Source: Alitta virens (taxonomy: Eukaryota; Annelida; Polychaeta; Phyllodocida; Nereididae). From it: 64,000 nt of DNA. The stretch is from positions 27,613,970-27,677,969 of the forward strand of contig OW028584.1 of assembly GCA_932294295.1 (NCBI GenBank), in the 5' to 3' direction. Position numbers and translations under genes: made by a program. Shown piece after piece: positions 10,020 through 23,445 of this stretch. Each line of letters begins with the position of its first letter. The stretch's first letter is position 1. The notes below the pieces were generated by a model, which saw only the letters and a program-made list of their open reading frames with translations, did no database searches and was not told where the DNA came from.

Positions 10020-12215
10020 TTATAATTATATGTTCAATTTACAACCATTGCTCTTTGTTTAGACTTTTTCAACAGCTTTAAAAATTGCAAGGAAACAGAT
10101 AAATGAAAATTCCCCGTCATACTAATGTTCCCATTTCCCTAAATATGTGATAAGCATGTTATACATACGCCTATAAGATTCATTCGATGCACAGCAAGTT
10201 AAGTGATAAGTTTAAAGCAATTTTCTTGAATTTTTGCAAAGAAAAAAAGGTTGTGAAGACATAACCCTTGCAAGAACTTAAATTGTGGTTCATATACAGC
10301 AAATTGCGGAAGGGCTGGAAAGGTGGCAATTTTAGGAGTAACATGATCGTAGTCAGTGACGAAAATTTGCTGTTTTCCAAGTCTCGTTTGTAATCTCGTT
10401 TGACCTCTGACCTCTGGCAGTTCGTCACTTCCGCTGAGAAGAGTTCGTCTGCTTGTCAGACGATTTTTTCAAAGCATTGCGCCCTTCGAAGTAAATAGAA
10501 AATTGAAGATAATTGGCGAAAATAACTAGTTGTTATTGGACGAAAATTGCGATTAAATTAGAAGATAAGTCTCGCAGTCATGTTTGGGGTGGCTTTGGGG
10601 TCGCGTGGGTCAGCGCCATGATTGCGCAGGTGTGGGGTGGAGTATTGGAGCGCCCCTAGTGGTCGGTAATGACACTGCAATTACAAAAGCTCCTCAGAAA
10701 ACGCCATATTGTAGAAACATGTGAGTTCCCAGTGTAGAATGACCGCACAAAATGATTTATTACTCCACACACAATGACATAATTCAACAAAGGGAAGCAA
10801 TCATGAACAAGATCCACTTGTTCAAGCCAACATAATCACCCCGACTCTTCACCCTAATTTGTTTTATTACCATGTAAGCAAAGGATCAAAGCATGGAAAT
10901 TTCTGAAAAGTTAATTTGACATTAGACGGTAGCTTTTTCTGCCAGTGGCACTGCACAATTGTGGGTGGCTTCCCAGTAGTGTATTTTAGTCTTTCCTAAC
11001 TGGCTTTCTTAATATGTTTTGAATTAGAGCCTACATTTTAAAAAGAAAAAAGAAGCCTACTACATAAATATAAATAAGGGTGTAAAAATGCTGCATACCT
11101 TAATTAAGTAGATTATATATCGTATAAGATATTTTTGGACCAAATGTATGTCTATAAATTACCAGGTTATACGTATTACTTATTGACCTATGTGAGAAGG
11201 TAATTATTTTTTCTGAATATCTATATTTATCTATATCTTTCTATATCTATCCATATTTAATTGAATATAAATGTATCCAGTTAAGTTATATAATTCATGG
11301 GAATTAAACTGTTATAAGGCCCTAGCCTAGGCCTATACTAGTTGTATAAACTCATAAATTCATAATAGCCCATTTTTTCCCCCTTTATATCATTGTGATT
11401 AATCATTTTAGACTTGCTTATTCAAAACTTTAAGCAGACAACTTAGACCGTGAGCCTGCTTATCAGCCTCATTAATTACAGGCTGATACTGTAGGTGGCG
11501 CCTTGCAGAGTGACCTTGCTCAACACCGCCAGGGGTCAGGGTGAGCGCGTGCATTAATCAAATGAGCAGACGTTACAATTGGCTTTATTTGGGAGGGTAG
11601 CGTACAAGCCTAGTCCATGGCTGTAGTAAAACTATCACCTTTTCTCAATAAATCAACAAGCCAGATCCCCCAATGGCGCTAATTCTTCATTGTGACGTAA
11701 CGTCTGTTGTCATGAGGTGGCGCCCCCAAACATCCGTTATGTGAATTACTGGGCGATCGCGCTAATTTGCCGCAAATTGCTCTCCACCAAGTTAGCGTTG
11801 TTGCCCCCTCATTAATTTTTTCTAGGAACTCAACCGATGCAAGCCTACAGCTTTGCAAAATTGAGTAGCTTCCACAAAAGAAAATAAAAGTAGAAATTAA
11901 TAAAGATTCGAATGCAGAATTCCATCTCATTCCATTTAATTATTAAAAGAATATCATGACCTATTATTTGAAATAATTTGCAAAACTTGAGCTTATATAG
12001 GCCTATATAGATAGCTTACATGCATAGCTGCCCCCCTCCCCCCCTTGGAAGCTGCAAGCCCATAGGTTTACAGTAACATTTGAATGATATTGAGATTTGA
12101 AACAAAGACCTTATATCTGAAGACCTGGCTTGTAAACGAGTACAACAAGCCCAACATGTTGTAAGTAGACAACAGCCTGCTGCATGACCTTCCAGCTAAA
12201 TGGCCCAAATAAGCT
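10020..12215. other. intergenic, no gene seen
   Basis: Mostly AT-rich. A higher-GC patch at 10560-10680 includes CCACTAGGGGCGC on the minus strand, one base short of an extended CTCF site, and a second at 11500-11560. Short CTATATCT tracts occur near 11218-11255. Confidence 0.55.
10401..10413 (-). promoter_or_regulatory. DR1 nuclear-receptor site
   Basis: TGACCT-C-TGACCT, a perfect direct repeat with 1-bp spacing (RXR/HNF4 type). Immediately right, at 10426-10436, is CACTTCCGCTG, an ETS-type site reading GCGGAAGTG on the minus strand. This could mark the distal promoter of the minus-strand DUF1757-like gene. Confidence 0.4.
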
Positions 12216-12301
12216 CATCAGTACCACATCAGTACCACATCAGTACCACATCAGTACCACATCAGTACCACATCAGTACCACATCAGTACCACATCAGTA
12301 C
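12216..12301. repeat. 11-bp tandem repeat (ACATCAGTACC)x8
   Basis: CAGTAC recurs exactly every 11 bp, eight times (12219 to 12296), with no internal change, so the array expanded recently. Confidence 0.97.
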
Positions 12302-12418
12302 ACAACGATTGATGACGTCATTAAAACCTGCGAAGCTTGACGCTTTCTCAAATGACGTTATGGAGGCACGGCCTAATGACTTAGAAAGAGAACCCCTACT
12401 GACTTATGGGTGAATTTG

Positions 12419-12430
12419 CCACTAGGGGGC
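12419..12430 (+). promoter_or_regulatory. CTCF-core-like site
   Basis: CCACTAGGGGGC, an exact match to the core CCASYAGRKGGC. Confidence 0.5.
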
Positions 12431-13033
12431 TCTTAATTGTATTCACACAATGCTCATAATGACGCCTCAATTTGGCTTGAATTATTGTTGCTCTATCTCA
12501 GCTACCCACATTGCCTGCTCTATTCAGGCATTTAGCTCCTGCAGGCAATGCTCCACAAATTACTAAAACATAATTTATTGCAATGGTTTCTATTATGCTA
12601 TGATTGTGTGGCATGGAGAGGAGAGGAGAAGAGAAGAAGAGGGGAGTAGAGGGGAGATGAGAGGCCCTTGGACGAAATACAGGAAATTAAATAAATAAAT
12701 AAACAAAATCTGAAGAAATACCATAGAAATCAATCTGTATTTTGCTTGGTTGGCTGACCAGTGATTGTTTGTGGGGCCATTGGTCCATTTCATGTGCAAA
12801 CACTTTTAGAGGTCCCACCACCTCCTTGACGATTCGTCTATTGACTGTCAGGCTTTCTGTTGACAAATATTGGCCGGAGGTCTTACTCCACTTAGGCCAA
12901 TTAAAAGATGAATGCCAAATATGTGGACAGAAACTGGTGGGAGACACATTATAAGAGAGAAAAGAAACTGAAACTGTGCTGCTATAACGTATATTTATAA
13001 CTGGTTTTCTGTGCACTGTACATGAAAAATGTT

Positions 13034-13200
13034 ATTTGGAGGTGTGTGTCTTGTACTTGGTGTCTATGCTGAGGTGAGTAAAAGGGCTTGGGCTCCATAC
13101 ATGGGGTAAATGTGTAACATGGTGTTGATGCAAAGACTATCATCTCATCATTACGTCTGCCTTTGGTAGCTGCATGGTCATATGAGCTGGCCACGTCAGA
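13034..13200 (+). mobile_element. tRNA-derived SINE, family A, 3' part
   Basis: Tail half only: TACTTGGTGTCTATGCTGAG, GGGGTAAATGTGTAACATGG, ATCTCATCATTACGTCTGCC. No tRNA-like head. Confidence 0.8.
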
Positions 13201-14324
13201 CCTTTTTTTAGCTTTGAGACTTATATATTATACATATTTCATAATTTGTCAGTTTCTTGGTTAAACCCAAGAGAAATTAAATTAATTTCTCCAAGGTTAA
13301 GCCAATGCTTTTGTGTTGTATTGTTATCTTTTTCATTTATTCTCCATCGTTTCTCTTTTCATCTGTCTCATTTTCCCCCTCCTTAGTTTATTTTACAAAA
13401 TGCCCACATTCTGAAATACTCCCTCTTTCGTAAATCCCAATATTCAATTCCTCCCTCTCTCCCAATATTCTATTCCTTGCCCATATTCTAATTCCCAATT
13501 TCCCCCATCTTAGTGCCATACCCTGGTCGTAGCCCAATCTTCAGCACAGGGTGTTCAGTGTACCCTCTTGTTTGCTGACCAGTCAATCAGTGTTTGGTGA
13601 CCAGATTAAGGGTGAAATATACGCCTGTTGAAAAACACAGCTCACCGTGTCAACAGGTGCCCTCTTAGTGTGCCTGTCAAAGTCATGCATGTCATTTCCA
13701 TACTCAACGAGTCTTAAGGCTTTTCTTTCACACACCTTGAGGACTTCTAATGTCCACTCTGTCCACCTGTGTGGTCAACAATGAGCTGTCACAAGTACTG
13801 GACATTAATTGAAAGTGTCCATGGAAAAGCAATTGCTTCAGAACAAATATTTAAAAGTGTGGTTAGATTCGAGATTATAAATGTTTGAGAAATCATGTTT
13901 TTTTCTGATTTTAAATATGAAACATTACTTTTTACTTGTGTATATTGTATTATTACTTGTGTATATTGTATTTGACGCACCATTATCAGTAAAAGTCACT
14001 TCAAAGACCCCTATATTGTCTTTGGTAACTTGCTGAAACTTGATACTTACGTTTGGTTGTACTGTAGAGCGATATGGTTTCTGGAAAATTAGGAATAAAT
14101 TCATCTCATCGTTACATCTGACTCCGCTGCTAAAAGACAACAAGTCTGAATTAACTAACCCCATATTTCGTGGTGATTGTATGTCACATAACATATATGT
14201 GTAGCTATTGGAGAATAGCTATTATATTTTATTTGACATTTTACTTTCAATACAGCTACCCATGTTCTTTTGTTTTGCTCCATCTCAAAAAGAAAGGGGT
14301 AATTGTTTCCACCCTCTGGATTAC

Positions 14325-14336
14325 GCCATCTAGTGG
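14325..14336 (-). promoter_or_regulatory. CTCF-core-like site
   Basis: The minus strand reads CCACTAGATGGC, an exact match to the core CCASYAGRKGGC. Confidence 0.45.
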
Positions 14337-14612
14337 CAAACACATAAAACGTTCTTTTTAAGACAACAGAATTAGGAAGGAGATGAAATTGGGCTGCATG
14401 GCTGGGCAGGAGCAATTTCAGTGTTTATTCGTTTCTGCTAGACTCGCCGGGTTGCTCAATTAATATGAGTAGTTTTCAGGCAGATCACGGAGAGGGTAAA
14501 AGTCATAGGCCTGAGTCTTGGGGGGATTTAAGTAATCTGCCAACAATGAGGAAAGAGTTATAAGGGGTGGACACTAACTCCCCCTCTCCCCCCAGAGGGC
14601 TCTTTATCCAAT

Positions 14613-14626
14613 TCAAGATGGCGGCA
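14613..14626 (+). promoter_or_regulatory. YY1-like site
   Basis: AAGATGGCGGC, a strong match to the YY1 consensus that often overlaps transcription starts. A tiny ORF (MAAAVSQCLSFNET) starts at its ATG; no splice continuation was recognised. Confidence 0.4.
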
Positions 14627-15039
14627 GCTGTCTCGCAGTGTCTCTCTTTCAACGAGACTTGAGATGAATGACCCAATAAGCGTCTATTGATCCCATCTAC
14701 TTAGCACAAATAAGTCCAGGGAGGGCCCGCTGACCACTGGCCGAGGGGTGGGGCACTGCGTTAGTCCGAAGAACTCGGTCCGATGCCCTGCGATGATATC
14801 TGCGAAAAAAAGGCAGAAAATTACGTTTACTGCTATCGGTTGATAAAAAAGAAAACTCCATTTCAAAAGGAGGTAGAGTGGTCGATGGAGGTCCTGGGTT
14901 CAAACCAGCTAGCTGCACTTTTCATGAGTCTCATTTCATTTCTTGTGACCTCTGGGGTTTCCTTTCTATAATTTGCCATTGACACACTCCAGCAGCATGA
15001 TGAGTCCATAAAAGTGTGTTTTTGAGATCAAATTTGGTT

Positions 15040-15290
15040 CACACCAGAAGCAGGATGAGCCCCAAACTCAATGAACTATGAGAATCCACGTTGCTGCGCC
15101 AAATATAGATACATTTCGTAAACATAAGCGCTCATTTGTCGGTCCACAGAACTCCACGACCAATCAAACTGGATATGCATAAACCAGGTTATTAAGCCCA
15201 TTTATAGCAAGGCAGCACAGCTACGCTACGCGAAGATAGCTGGCTTGCTTTAGGAAGATGCAGTGGGCTCAGTCACACACTTTGTATTAA
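15040..15290. repeat. dispersed repeat E, copy 2
   Basis: Counterpart of 1850-2040: CCACGTTGCTGCGCCAAATA, ATAAACCAGGTTATTAAGCC and TATAGCAAGGCAGCACAGC. Similarity is strongest in the second half. Confidence 0.5.
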
Positions 15291-15359
15291 GTCAGAGCAA
15301 TTCGGCCTACTCTTAGTGGTCAGCTAGGCGAATGACCAATGTGACTTGGCACTGACCAA

Positions 15360-15640
15360 ATGCCCCTAATATCGCCCATCTTACCTCGGGCGATAATACA
15401 GTAATTTGCTCGATGTTTGACGACAGGGCACGTAATCATTAGCGCCCTCTCGCGGGACCTTCAATTACTCCTGGGTTGAGGTCCTTAGTAATTAAGCTCG
15501 GTCTACAGATGACCTTATGTCGAAAGACGACAATTTTCCACCCCGATTTGACCGGAAACGACGCACCAATCTAAGGCGTTTCCGCCATCTTTCATCCTTT
15601 CGCCTCATATCCCTCAATAGTGCTCAGCTCATGTGAGAAA
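15360..15640. promoter_or_regulatory. GC-richer patch with YY1 and ETS-like sites
   Basis: CCGCCATCTTTC near 15582-15593 is a YY1 site on the minus strand, and ACCGGAAACG near 15550-15559 is ETS-like. GGAAACG and CGTTTCC form a dyad around them. It could be a promoter or enhancer; no attached exon was found. Confidence 0.35.
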
Positions 15641-15737
15641 TACTCTCAGCTCCGATGGGCTAGAGTGACATAGAGCAGACAGACAGAGAGGGACCTTTTG
15701 CATTTGAACATTCACCAAGCAAGGCTGTCAGATGGAG

Positions 15738-16060
15738 CAGCTGGGTGGCCTAATGGTTAAGGCATCTGCCAATTCCACATTGTGCATGAAACTCTGCTGT
15801 AGGTTCCCTGTTCGATTCCAGGCCCAGGCACTCTTCATAAGCCACATCTCTGTATGTAGATTGTGTAAGAGTAAGTAGTTAAATTGGAGGTGCCTTATAC
15901 TCGGTGTCTATGCTGAGGTAAGTAAAAGACCCCTCCCATGGGGTAAATGTGTAACATGGTGTGGACTGTAAGCCTCATATCATCATTACGTCTGCCTCTG
16001 GCAGCTGGTAACATAGATGACTAAGCTTCAGACACAGAAGCATTCAAACATTGACATGTC
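15738..16060 (+). mobile_element. tRNA-derived SINE, family A, full-length
   Basis: The head is GGGTGGCCTAATGGTTAAGG (A-box region) with a B-box-like TGTTCGATTCC. A body follows with ATACTCGGTGTCTATGCTGA, CCATGGGGTAAATGTGTAAC and ATCATTACGTCTGCCTCTGG, ending near ACTAAGCTTCAGAC. About 20 related copies or fragments occur in this window on both strands. Confidence 0.9.
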
Positions 16061-16520
16061 CTAAACACCATAATTCGAATCCAATTAAAGTTGCCTTATA
16101 CCCGGATTACATACTTTAATCTGATCTCATTTCAAGACAAACTAACATAAAGAATGTGACTAATAATGACATTGACTGAGACAAACCCCTTTCGATAGCC
16201 AAAATGTCTAAAAAAAAAGTAAGTCTAACGAGTTAACTGTTTTGACTACAGACTTAAATCTTCAGTGAAATATCCTATATGAGAGTTAGAGTCGTCGCCC
16301 TAGTTTTCAGCACTTTGCACATTGGCAATCCTGTCCAATCCAATGTAATGACAGATGGAAATTTCTGAGGGGGTTTGTGGCGTGGTTGCCACTCCCCGCC
16401 ATTAGTTGAGATGGGAGGCCTATTAGGGGTGGACAGTTGGCTGATGGGCACACTGGCCACTGGTCACTGCATCAAAGGCTAGCCTGAACCAGTGCTGTTG
16501 GCCAGTGCGAAGAGCTGTAT

Positions 16521-16660
16521 CAGTGGCGGATAAGGGGGAGGGGTTGCAATCCCCCCCCCCTTGGCCTAGTATATTTGAATCTTAATATAAAAAAAATTCA
16601 GCGATCTCCGCAAAATTAATTTGTCAACCCCCCGTGAAAAACTGTCTGGATCCGCCCCTG
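16521..16660. mobile_element. short hAT-like MITE remnant
   Basis: The ends CAGTGGCGGAT and GGATCCGCCCCTG are inverted copies of a CAGKGGCGGATCC-type terminus with one mismatch. The interior has GGGGGAGGGG and a run of C. The flanking bases share only TGTAT, not a clean 8-bp duplication, so the element is old or its target duplication has mutated. Confidence 0.6.
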
Positions 16661-16796
16661 TGTATATAGTCAAAACTACCTGCACAGATATGACATGTAT
16701 ACATATCCTACAGTAGAATTCATAGACTTAGAAACTAAACTCCAGAAGAGAATTAGGGACTGCCTAAGCCAATGGTATTCCTGGATTCAAGTGTGA

Positions 16797-16985
16797 AGAC
16801 ATTGGCTAGCTCCGCTGAAGGTTTTGAGTTCAATTCCCAACCATTAACCTAAGTCAATGGTGCATGGGACAAGACAAAAGACTTCACTCATAGGGGGTAA
16901 ATACATGGTGTGGACTCAAATCATTATCTCATCATTACGTCTGCCTCTAGTAGCTATAGTTATATTAGCTGATTGAGTTGCAGAC
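16797..16985 (+). mobile_element. tRNA-derived SINE, family A, diverged
   Basis: Partial head (CTCCGCTGAAGG, then GAGTTCAATTCCC) and tail (TATCTCATCATTACGTCTGC). The centre is shortened. Confidence 0.7.
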
Positions 16986-16989
16986 TAGT

Positions 16990-19384
16990 ACAATGTTTAG
17001 AGACAATACAAGTGGTTATCTTGAAGATGTTAAATGTGAGATCCCCTGAATGTTTCTTCAAAAGAATGCTCAATAGACAATTTTTAAATTAAAAGAATAA
17101 TTAAATTACCTTGTCCTACGACAACTTCACTACTAAGACCACCTCTCTATAAGGTTAATTCAATATCTGGTTCAGTTATAACATATTCTTTATTACAGAG
17201 TAAAACATTTACTTGAAATTCTACTGCACTGCAGATAGACTTCTTTTAGCAGAAATTCTGAGTAAACTCCAAAAAAGCCATGAGTGTGAAAGATATTTAA
17301 AAGTATTCTGCACATCACGTATTTTGTAGATATAATGAAATGAGCAAATGTTTTAACACATGAATGTGAACTTAAAATATTGACTGTGAAATTAAGCATG
17401 TTTGCAAAGCTAGCAAATTCACACTTTCAACTTTCACTTCATTTGTTTACATTTGTTCTTTGCAAGTTGTTTGCAGCTTTTAACCTCAATGTTATTCTGA
17501 CCTGGGAGGGGAAAATGATGCTTCAAGTTTTATAGAATCTCAAACAAGTGATAAAACACCTATTAGCTAATGTTCTTTTCAAATAAGTATGGAATTCGCC
17601 AAAATACACGAAAACTAGCAAAAATTGGCAATTTTGAATGACTCGAAAATGGCTTTTGAAATATTTCTATTTGCAATGGCAGAGAGATGACGACCATTTG
17701 CAAAATGATTTGATAATGCAAAACACAATTTGTGTATGCATAAAAAGAATTTCTCTCTTAATATAGAGTATATGTCATAAGCAAACAAATTTTTGTGTGC
17801 CCAATATATTTGAGATAAAATTATACATTAGTGATTTTATTTTTTACTGATATGGAAATCGTACCAAATGAACATATATTGATAAGACTGCAGCATGGCA
17901 TTCATGCATGTGCACTTTATATATTCAAATGTTTAGAATATAATATCATATGCCAATAAAATATTTGATTGCGCTGAGCACTTTGACAAGGTCTGTTCCA
18001 ATAATATGGAAATTGTCTTTAAAACTACCAGAACTAAAAAAAAAGAAAAAAAAAAAGGAGAAGATTAATGTTGACAGACAGGCCATAAAAATTTTATAAT
18101 ATATAGATATATATTTGTTTTTTTATTGTGGGGTTACGGTAAAAAGATGGTTTCCCTATTTCCTGTGTTCCATCTAAGAGCGCTCACCGGCTGTTCTATT
18201 GCAGATGCCTTGGGGCAAGACAGTTGACTGATGAGACAAATGTGTCTTTAAACAGCCTCAATTTTACCCTAATTAAAACCCATTCTACTCTGAATTATCT
18301 CACAAAGTCAATGCAGTCTACTTTGAAGATTCTCTGAAGACGGTTATATATGTAATAAAGAATCACAAGGTGAAATATATATAATTTTCACTCGTGCCAA
18401 CTGCATGATTTAAAGGCATTCTGACAGCAATTATGCAGTTAAGAATAGCTGTCAAATATTATGGTATTTTAGGTTGAAACCTTTGAAATTTCTTGAAATG
18501 CTGTTTTCAACTGGTTAGCAGATGGCATGTTTTCAAACGTAGTAATCAGAGAGCTGTTTCAAAGAAGTTCTTTTGCACGCGCCGAAAGTTCAGAGCTCTG
18601 CGTGATTATAAATCATAAGGGAAAATTGAAATGAAACCATAGTCAAGAACTAAGGCTGGAAAAACCCTCTCAGATAGATCTTTTCCCTCTGCAGGCTGCT
18701 TATTCATTGGTATCTGCGTCACTGACATGAGTAACGTAATGAGCAAAATACTATATTTCATTTAAGAAAAAATGAAATATGAAAACTATAAATTGATTAT
18801 ATAAACCCCCATGTTATTTTGAAACGACGAAAATTGTGGACATTGATAGTTAATCCTAAACCTAAAGCTCTACACCTAGTTCATATTTAATTTACAGATT
18901 TCTAATCAATCAATCTAAAATAATATTATATGGGATTACACTTCAATATATGATCACAAATTTCGATGGAACCTTCTAAATTTCACGTGATTTTTAATTT
19001 GATCTTATTACCGAGGTGGTCTTAATAATGCGTGGTCTTAACGGGATTTCATCGTATTTTACTTTCTTTGTTCCTTTCATTCTTTTATTCTATCTCTATT
19101 TGTTAAGCCATAGACCTATTGTTTGGCCTTTAGACACCATTCAGCCATTACTGGCCAACAGTTCATAGCCCCAAGGAACATGGAATGACCCTCGCCCCAA
19201 CACCTCTCAACAAATGCATTTGTGACAATACTGTCTAAAGCTTTTGAATGATCAATAAGCAGTCTAATTTATTGACAATTATTGCTATTAAATATGGAAC
19301 TGATAAATTGTTATCACCATTTAAATGTGTCTTTGTGTTTGGATCCATCTATATCCATGCATTAAAGTCTGCTAGTAGGTATTA
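16990..19384. other. AT-rich intergenic, no gene seen
   Basis: Nothing beyond A-rich runs (18037-18057) and short AT repeats was seen. Confidence 0.6.
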
Positions 19385-19610
19385 TTATTCATTTATTTCA
19401 ACCTCCAAAATTGGGGAACAAGATATATACAAAATATACAGTAAAATCTTGGTAAAAACACCAGAGATAAAAACGATACAAAATCATATGGTATAGCACT
19501 GATTATATAAATTGTGTGTTATTGAAATGCTTCTGTAAGCAATTTTGTTATTTAGTTATCCATCCGACCATGGTTTAATGTAATTATCATAGTAAATAAT
19601 TAATTAAGTA
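19385..19610 (-). repeat. dispersed repeat D, copy 1 (possible retroelement 3' end)
   Basis: It shares AAAATTGGGGAACAAGATAT, AACACCAGAGATAAAAACGA, TAGCACTGATTATAT and CCGACCATGGTTTAATGTAA with the copy at 56.3 kb over about 220 bp. On the minus strand it ends in GGTTGAAATAAATGAATAAT, like a retroelement 3' end with a polyadenylation-like tail. Confidence 0.8.
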
Positions 19611-21453
19611 CAGTTTATATTAATTAAGTATAGTTTGTACATGGTATATGCAATCTGTACCCTTAACGGGCCAATCCAGAGTCTTTCTCAACTCCCTGAG
19701 GAGAATTCAACTCAACATTGAATATTATAGGGTCAATTTCAGCGGCTTGAGAGCTCACATCAGTGTCAGCTATGGTGGGTTTCGAACCTGCTACCTCATG
19801 ATTAATAGACAAACACCCGAACCACTAGACCAAATCATCCAAAAATAATAATGAAAGCAACTGTATCAATGAAATATAAATTTTCCATCTGCAAATCAGC
19901 AGATTGGGTTTAATATGTGAGATTTATTCAGTGGTAAACTGACTATTGTTAAGGTATCTAATTTCTGTAGATTTGCTTGTAAATACAATTTTAACTTCTT
20001 GGAAGAGAGCTTTTAAACAAATTGGGTGAAAAGTGCCATTTGAAACCAATTTGAATTTGAGTTATCTTTTTAATTGGATGGTAACCACTGAATTTGTAGC
20101 CGCAACTTTGAACTTCTCTTCTAATCAAAGTTATCATGAAGTTTATTTAGCTTAGACCAACACGAAGTTTTGTGCAGTCTACTTCTTGACATGTTTCTGG
20201 AACTTCTTGACATTAGGAGTCCTGCCCCACACTTCGATCAAATAATATAGCAGGCTGGATGTGTATCTAGGAGCTAGGAGCTCTGACATGTTGCAAAGCA
20301 GTTCCATAGTATGTTTAATGAGTTTCATTGTGTCTACTTGCCTTGAGGTTATTACCCCGTTGACAGGGCATTTTCAGTCTTAATAACCCCCCAAGATCCC
20401 TCCCCAGTCACCCTTCAGCTGTCAGCAAGGGTGTGAAGTTACAAGGGGCAATATAAGTGTATCTCAAAAAAATGGAATATATCGCCATTTCGAAACGTTG
20501 ATATTCTGAATACGAATCTTAACTTTGAATATTAGGATGCTTTAATGTGCATATACTGAATATTTTCCCCTCATAATCTCAATTATTGTTTTCAAATCTT
20601 TCAACATAAAACCAGGATTAAAAATATATATATATATCTTCAATTCTTGATTGAAATCATATTTTTCTAATGATACACACTTAGTGAATATCTTATCAAA
20701 ACTATATTAAACATACAAAGATTATCATTTCATAGGTGTATTTAAAGCATCATTTCCACATTTCCAGCAAGAAAAAATAAACGGAATGTACTGAGAGTGA
20801 TGCAGAAATATAAATTTCTCATCTTTCTGTTTTTTCTACATCAGCAATTCTGGGGGATTGTGCAGTGCAGACGAATTATGCGATTATGGCGGGCTTGGTG
20901 CGACCCCTGGTGAGAAGATAAGACAATGCCACCTAGCGGATAGATAAGAAAGCGCCATGCAGGTTACTGGCTGCGCGGGAGGTATAATTTGGAGGTGGGT
21001 AAAACTGACATTTCGAGAAAGATTTGCTAATTTCTTTGTCAGTCCTGGCCACAAAGTACATTCTGTGTTGTCTAGGTTTAGTTTATCAATCCAAGAATGC
21101 TATATAATCTTAATCACGCATATTTGTGTCAACTCAGATTGACTATGTTGTTTGTTTTCATTTTCTTCACACAGGCAACTAATTACTGTCATATTCTGTG
21201 TTACAGGAGTGTTTATGTATGAAGATGGAAAGACTTTGTTTTTCTTTGGTCATGGAAGATACTGAGTTGACCAGCTCAAGATAAACCTGTGCTTTCATCA
21301 GTTATGTAAGAGTTTTTTTTTAGGGGGAGGGGGGACAGTTCAATGCCCTCCCCCCCCCCTCCCTTGCCTGAACTATATTGTGGTTTACTTAGAAAAGGGA
21401 TTTCTGTTTTCCGTTTCATTCTATTTTATGAGTTTGTATTATTAATTTATATA

Positions 21454-21690
21454 CAGTTAGTTTCATAAAATATGGTCGACTCTAGCTGTCTGTAGCGACC
21501 TGTACCTGGCTGTGGTCTAAACATGCTAAAGCCAGCTGCTTCTGTGCACTTCTATGGCTAATAATCGGCTTGCATCTATCACCAGATAAATATAAACCTT
21601 GGTAAATGTAAGAAAATAATCTAACATATCATAAATATGTACTTTCAGATGTAGCCAGCTATGACAGCTTTGTCTAGTTTCACACATCAC
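21454..21690. mobile_element. Tc1/mariner-like MITE, partial copy
   Basis: It starts with CAGTTAGTTTCATAAAATAT directly after TA and shares with the 44.8 kb copy a body containing AAAGCCAGC, CTTCTGT, GCTAATA.TCGG, ATCATAAATATGTA, AGCCAGCTAT and TTTGTCTAG. The right inverted repeat is missing, so the copy is truncated or internally deleted. Confidence 0.75.
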
Positions 21691-22792
21691 TCATTGAAGA
21701 ATGACTCAGCTTCAAGAAATTAAAAAAACTTGTAAATTCATAAGTAATTCTGAATATTATACATCTTCTCAATTAATTAAACAATTATTTGCATTTCCTT
21801 CATTCACAATACATATTACACATATAATTCACAATTTCTCCCCATGCAAATTAGATAAATTATCGGTGTTGTTCCCTCCCCCTGCCTATGCATAGACCCA
21901 ATAAATCCGGGGCAAGAATATGCCACCCCTGAAGGGTTACTATCAAAGTGTTGAGGGGTTACCCCATGCTGGGCGCCCTCTCTTGCCTTTTGATATCATT
22001 ACTGTGTCTAAACCATGCGGCAAATTTGCGCATATCCTTCAAACTATAAAAGTAAGGAATTTTAGACCACCTACGATTGAGCGCGACTAAAAGACTTCGC
22101 CATGATCAGCAGATGAGTGGGCAGGGCTAAAAAGCGAAATGTATTACATAATGATGATTGCTACACCAAAGGTATAGGGGTTCAATCTGTCATCATAATA
22201 TCATAACACTACTTTCCCAGATGCTAGATACTGGGCCTAATTTTCAGAGGAATGGCCTAAACGGTGGGAATATTTTTCAGAATTTTTCTCTGAGTGTGAG
22301 ACTTTGGACTTCCACATGCTAGCATTTTCTCTTGATTTTATTTATTTATCCTTTTTTTTAAACAAATTTTGTTACCTTTTGATTGACATGCCATTTCATT
22401 TTTCCCCAGTATAATTGAGTAAATTAATAAAAAGTTCTTTTACACTTATTTTTTATATTAGTTTTTTTTCTTTTGTTGATATTTCACAATCCATTTGATT
22501 TTACTCAAATTTAAAATATAAATAATTGGTTTTGTGTGTATTTTTGATATATTATAACTGTTCACAAAACGCAGTTTGCTTCCGTTTCATTCATACAAGA
22601 CAGTTCATGATTTTGACCAATCGATATTTGTTGTATTCTAACTAGCGATCAATTATGTCTTAATTTCTGTGTTTAAACCAACACAACAGAGTCACCATGC
22701 ATTAGAAGCAACCAAATCCATAATATTTTGATTTGATCCCCGCCCAGTTCCAAAATCACAGAAAATGCCCTTTTATGCAGGTTGAGGGGTTG

Positions 22793-22903
22793 AGGTCAGA
22801 TCCTCCCTGCGACCTTCAGGTCAAAATGAAGGTCAAATGACCCTCTGCTCAAAGTGAGGGCGGAGTAGGACAGACAGAGGTCAGGGCACAGACAGAGAGG
22901 TCA
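22793..22903 (+). promoter_or_regulatory. cluster of nuclear-receptor half-sites
   Basis: AGGTCA occurs at 22793, 22818, 22830, 22878 and 22898. The pair 22818/22830 is a direct repeat with 6-bp spacing, and 22830 forms an inverted pair with TGACCC (22838-22843) at 2-bp spacing. The cluster is about 4.9 kb upstream of the Gbx start codon. Confidence 0.5.
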
Positions 22904-23445
22904 CAATCCAAGCTGGACAAGCTATCGGACAATCCAGAGGGCTTTTCATAGATCTTAATATAACACCAAGTGTCCCCGAATCAAAGACATATTTCTGACT
23001 TAATGGAATGGATTTAATGTGATTCTAATTATTTATACCGTATTCTGCCGATTATAAGCCGAGAAAATCTTTATACGAAGATATCGCGTCTCTTTGATGT
23101 TTGATATTGAAATTTTACAATAATGTCAATTAAAACAGGTGTAAAAGAAATCATCTAAAATGTTTTGACAAAATATTTTTTTGAGTGAAAACAGAGTTCC
23201 AAAGAAGATTTTATTAGGAAAAATTCAGAAAAGGGGATCAACATGGGGCTTCTGATATTAAAAGTTCGTCAGATGACGTAGGAATGGAGGGACATTTCTT
23301 TAATATGCAACTGGTAAATTTAAATGAAATTAGAGATCTTTTATGTTTGGAAAATTGCTAGTCTTTTAGTTCCGAAACTTAGAAGTTATGTTTTATTTAA
23401 AACTGAGATGTGCTCAGAGCCATATGTGTATAAAGTAATTAACAG

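Noticed and set aside
9620..10062. Three overlapping ORFs of 88-125 codons rich in Tyr, Leu, Ser and Ile
   Set aside because: They are translations of a CTAT microsatellite in all three frames.
12216..12301. Regular 11-bp repeats as a possible CRISPR array
   Set aside because: Units are adjacent with no spacers, and the genome is eukaryotic.
12687..13016. 109-codon minus-strand ORF
   Set aside because: No domain recognised; it overlaps the edge of a SINE fragment. It could be a degraded transposon piece, but that cannot be supported.
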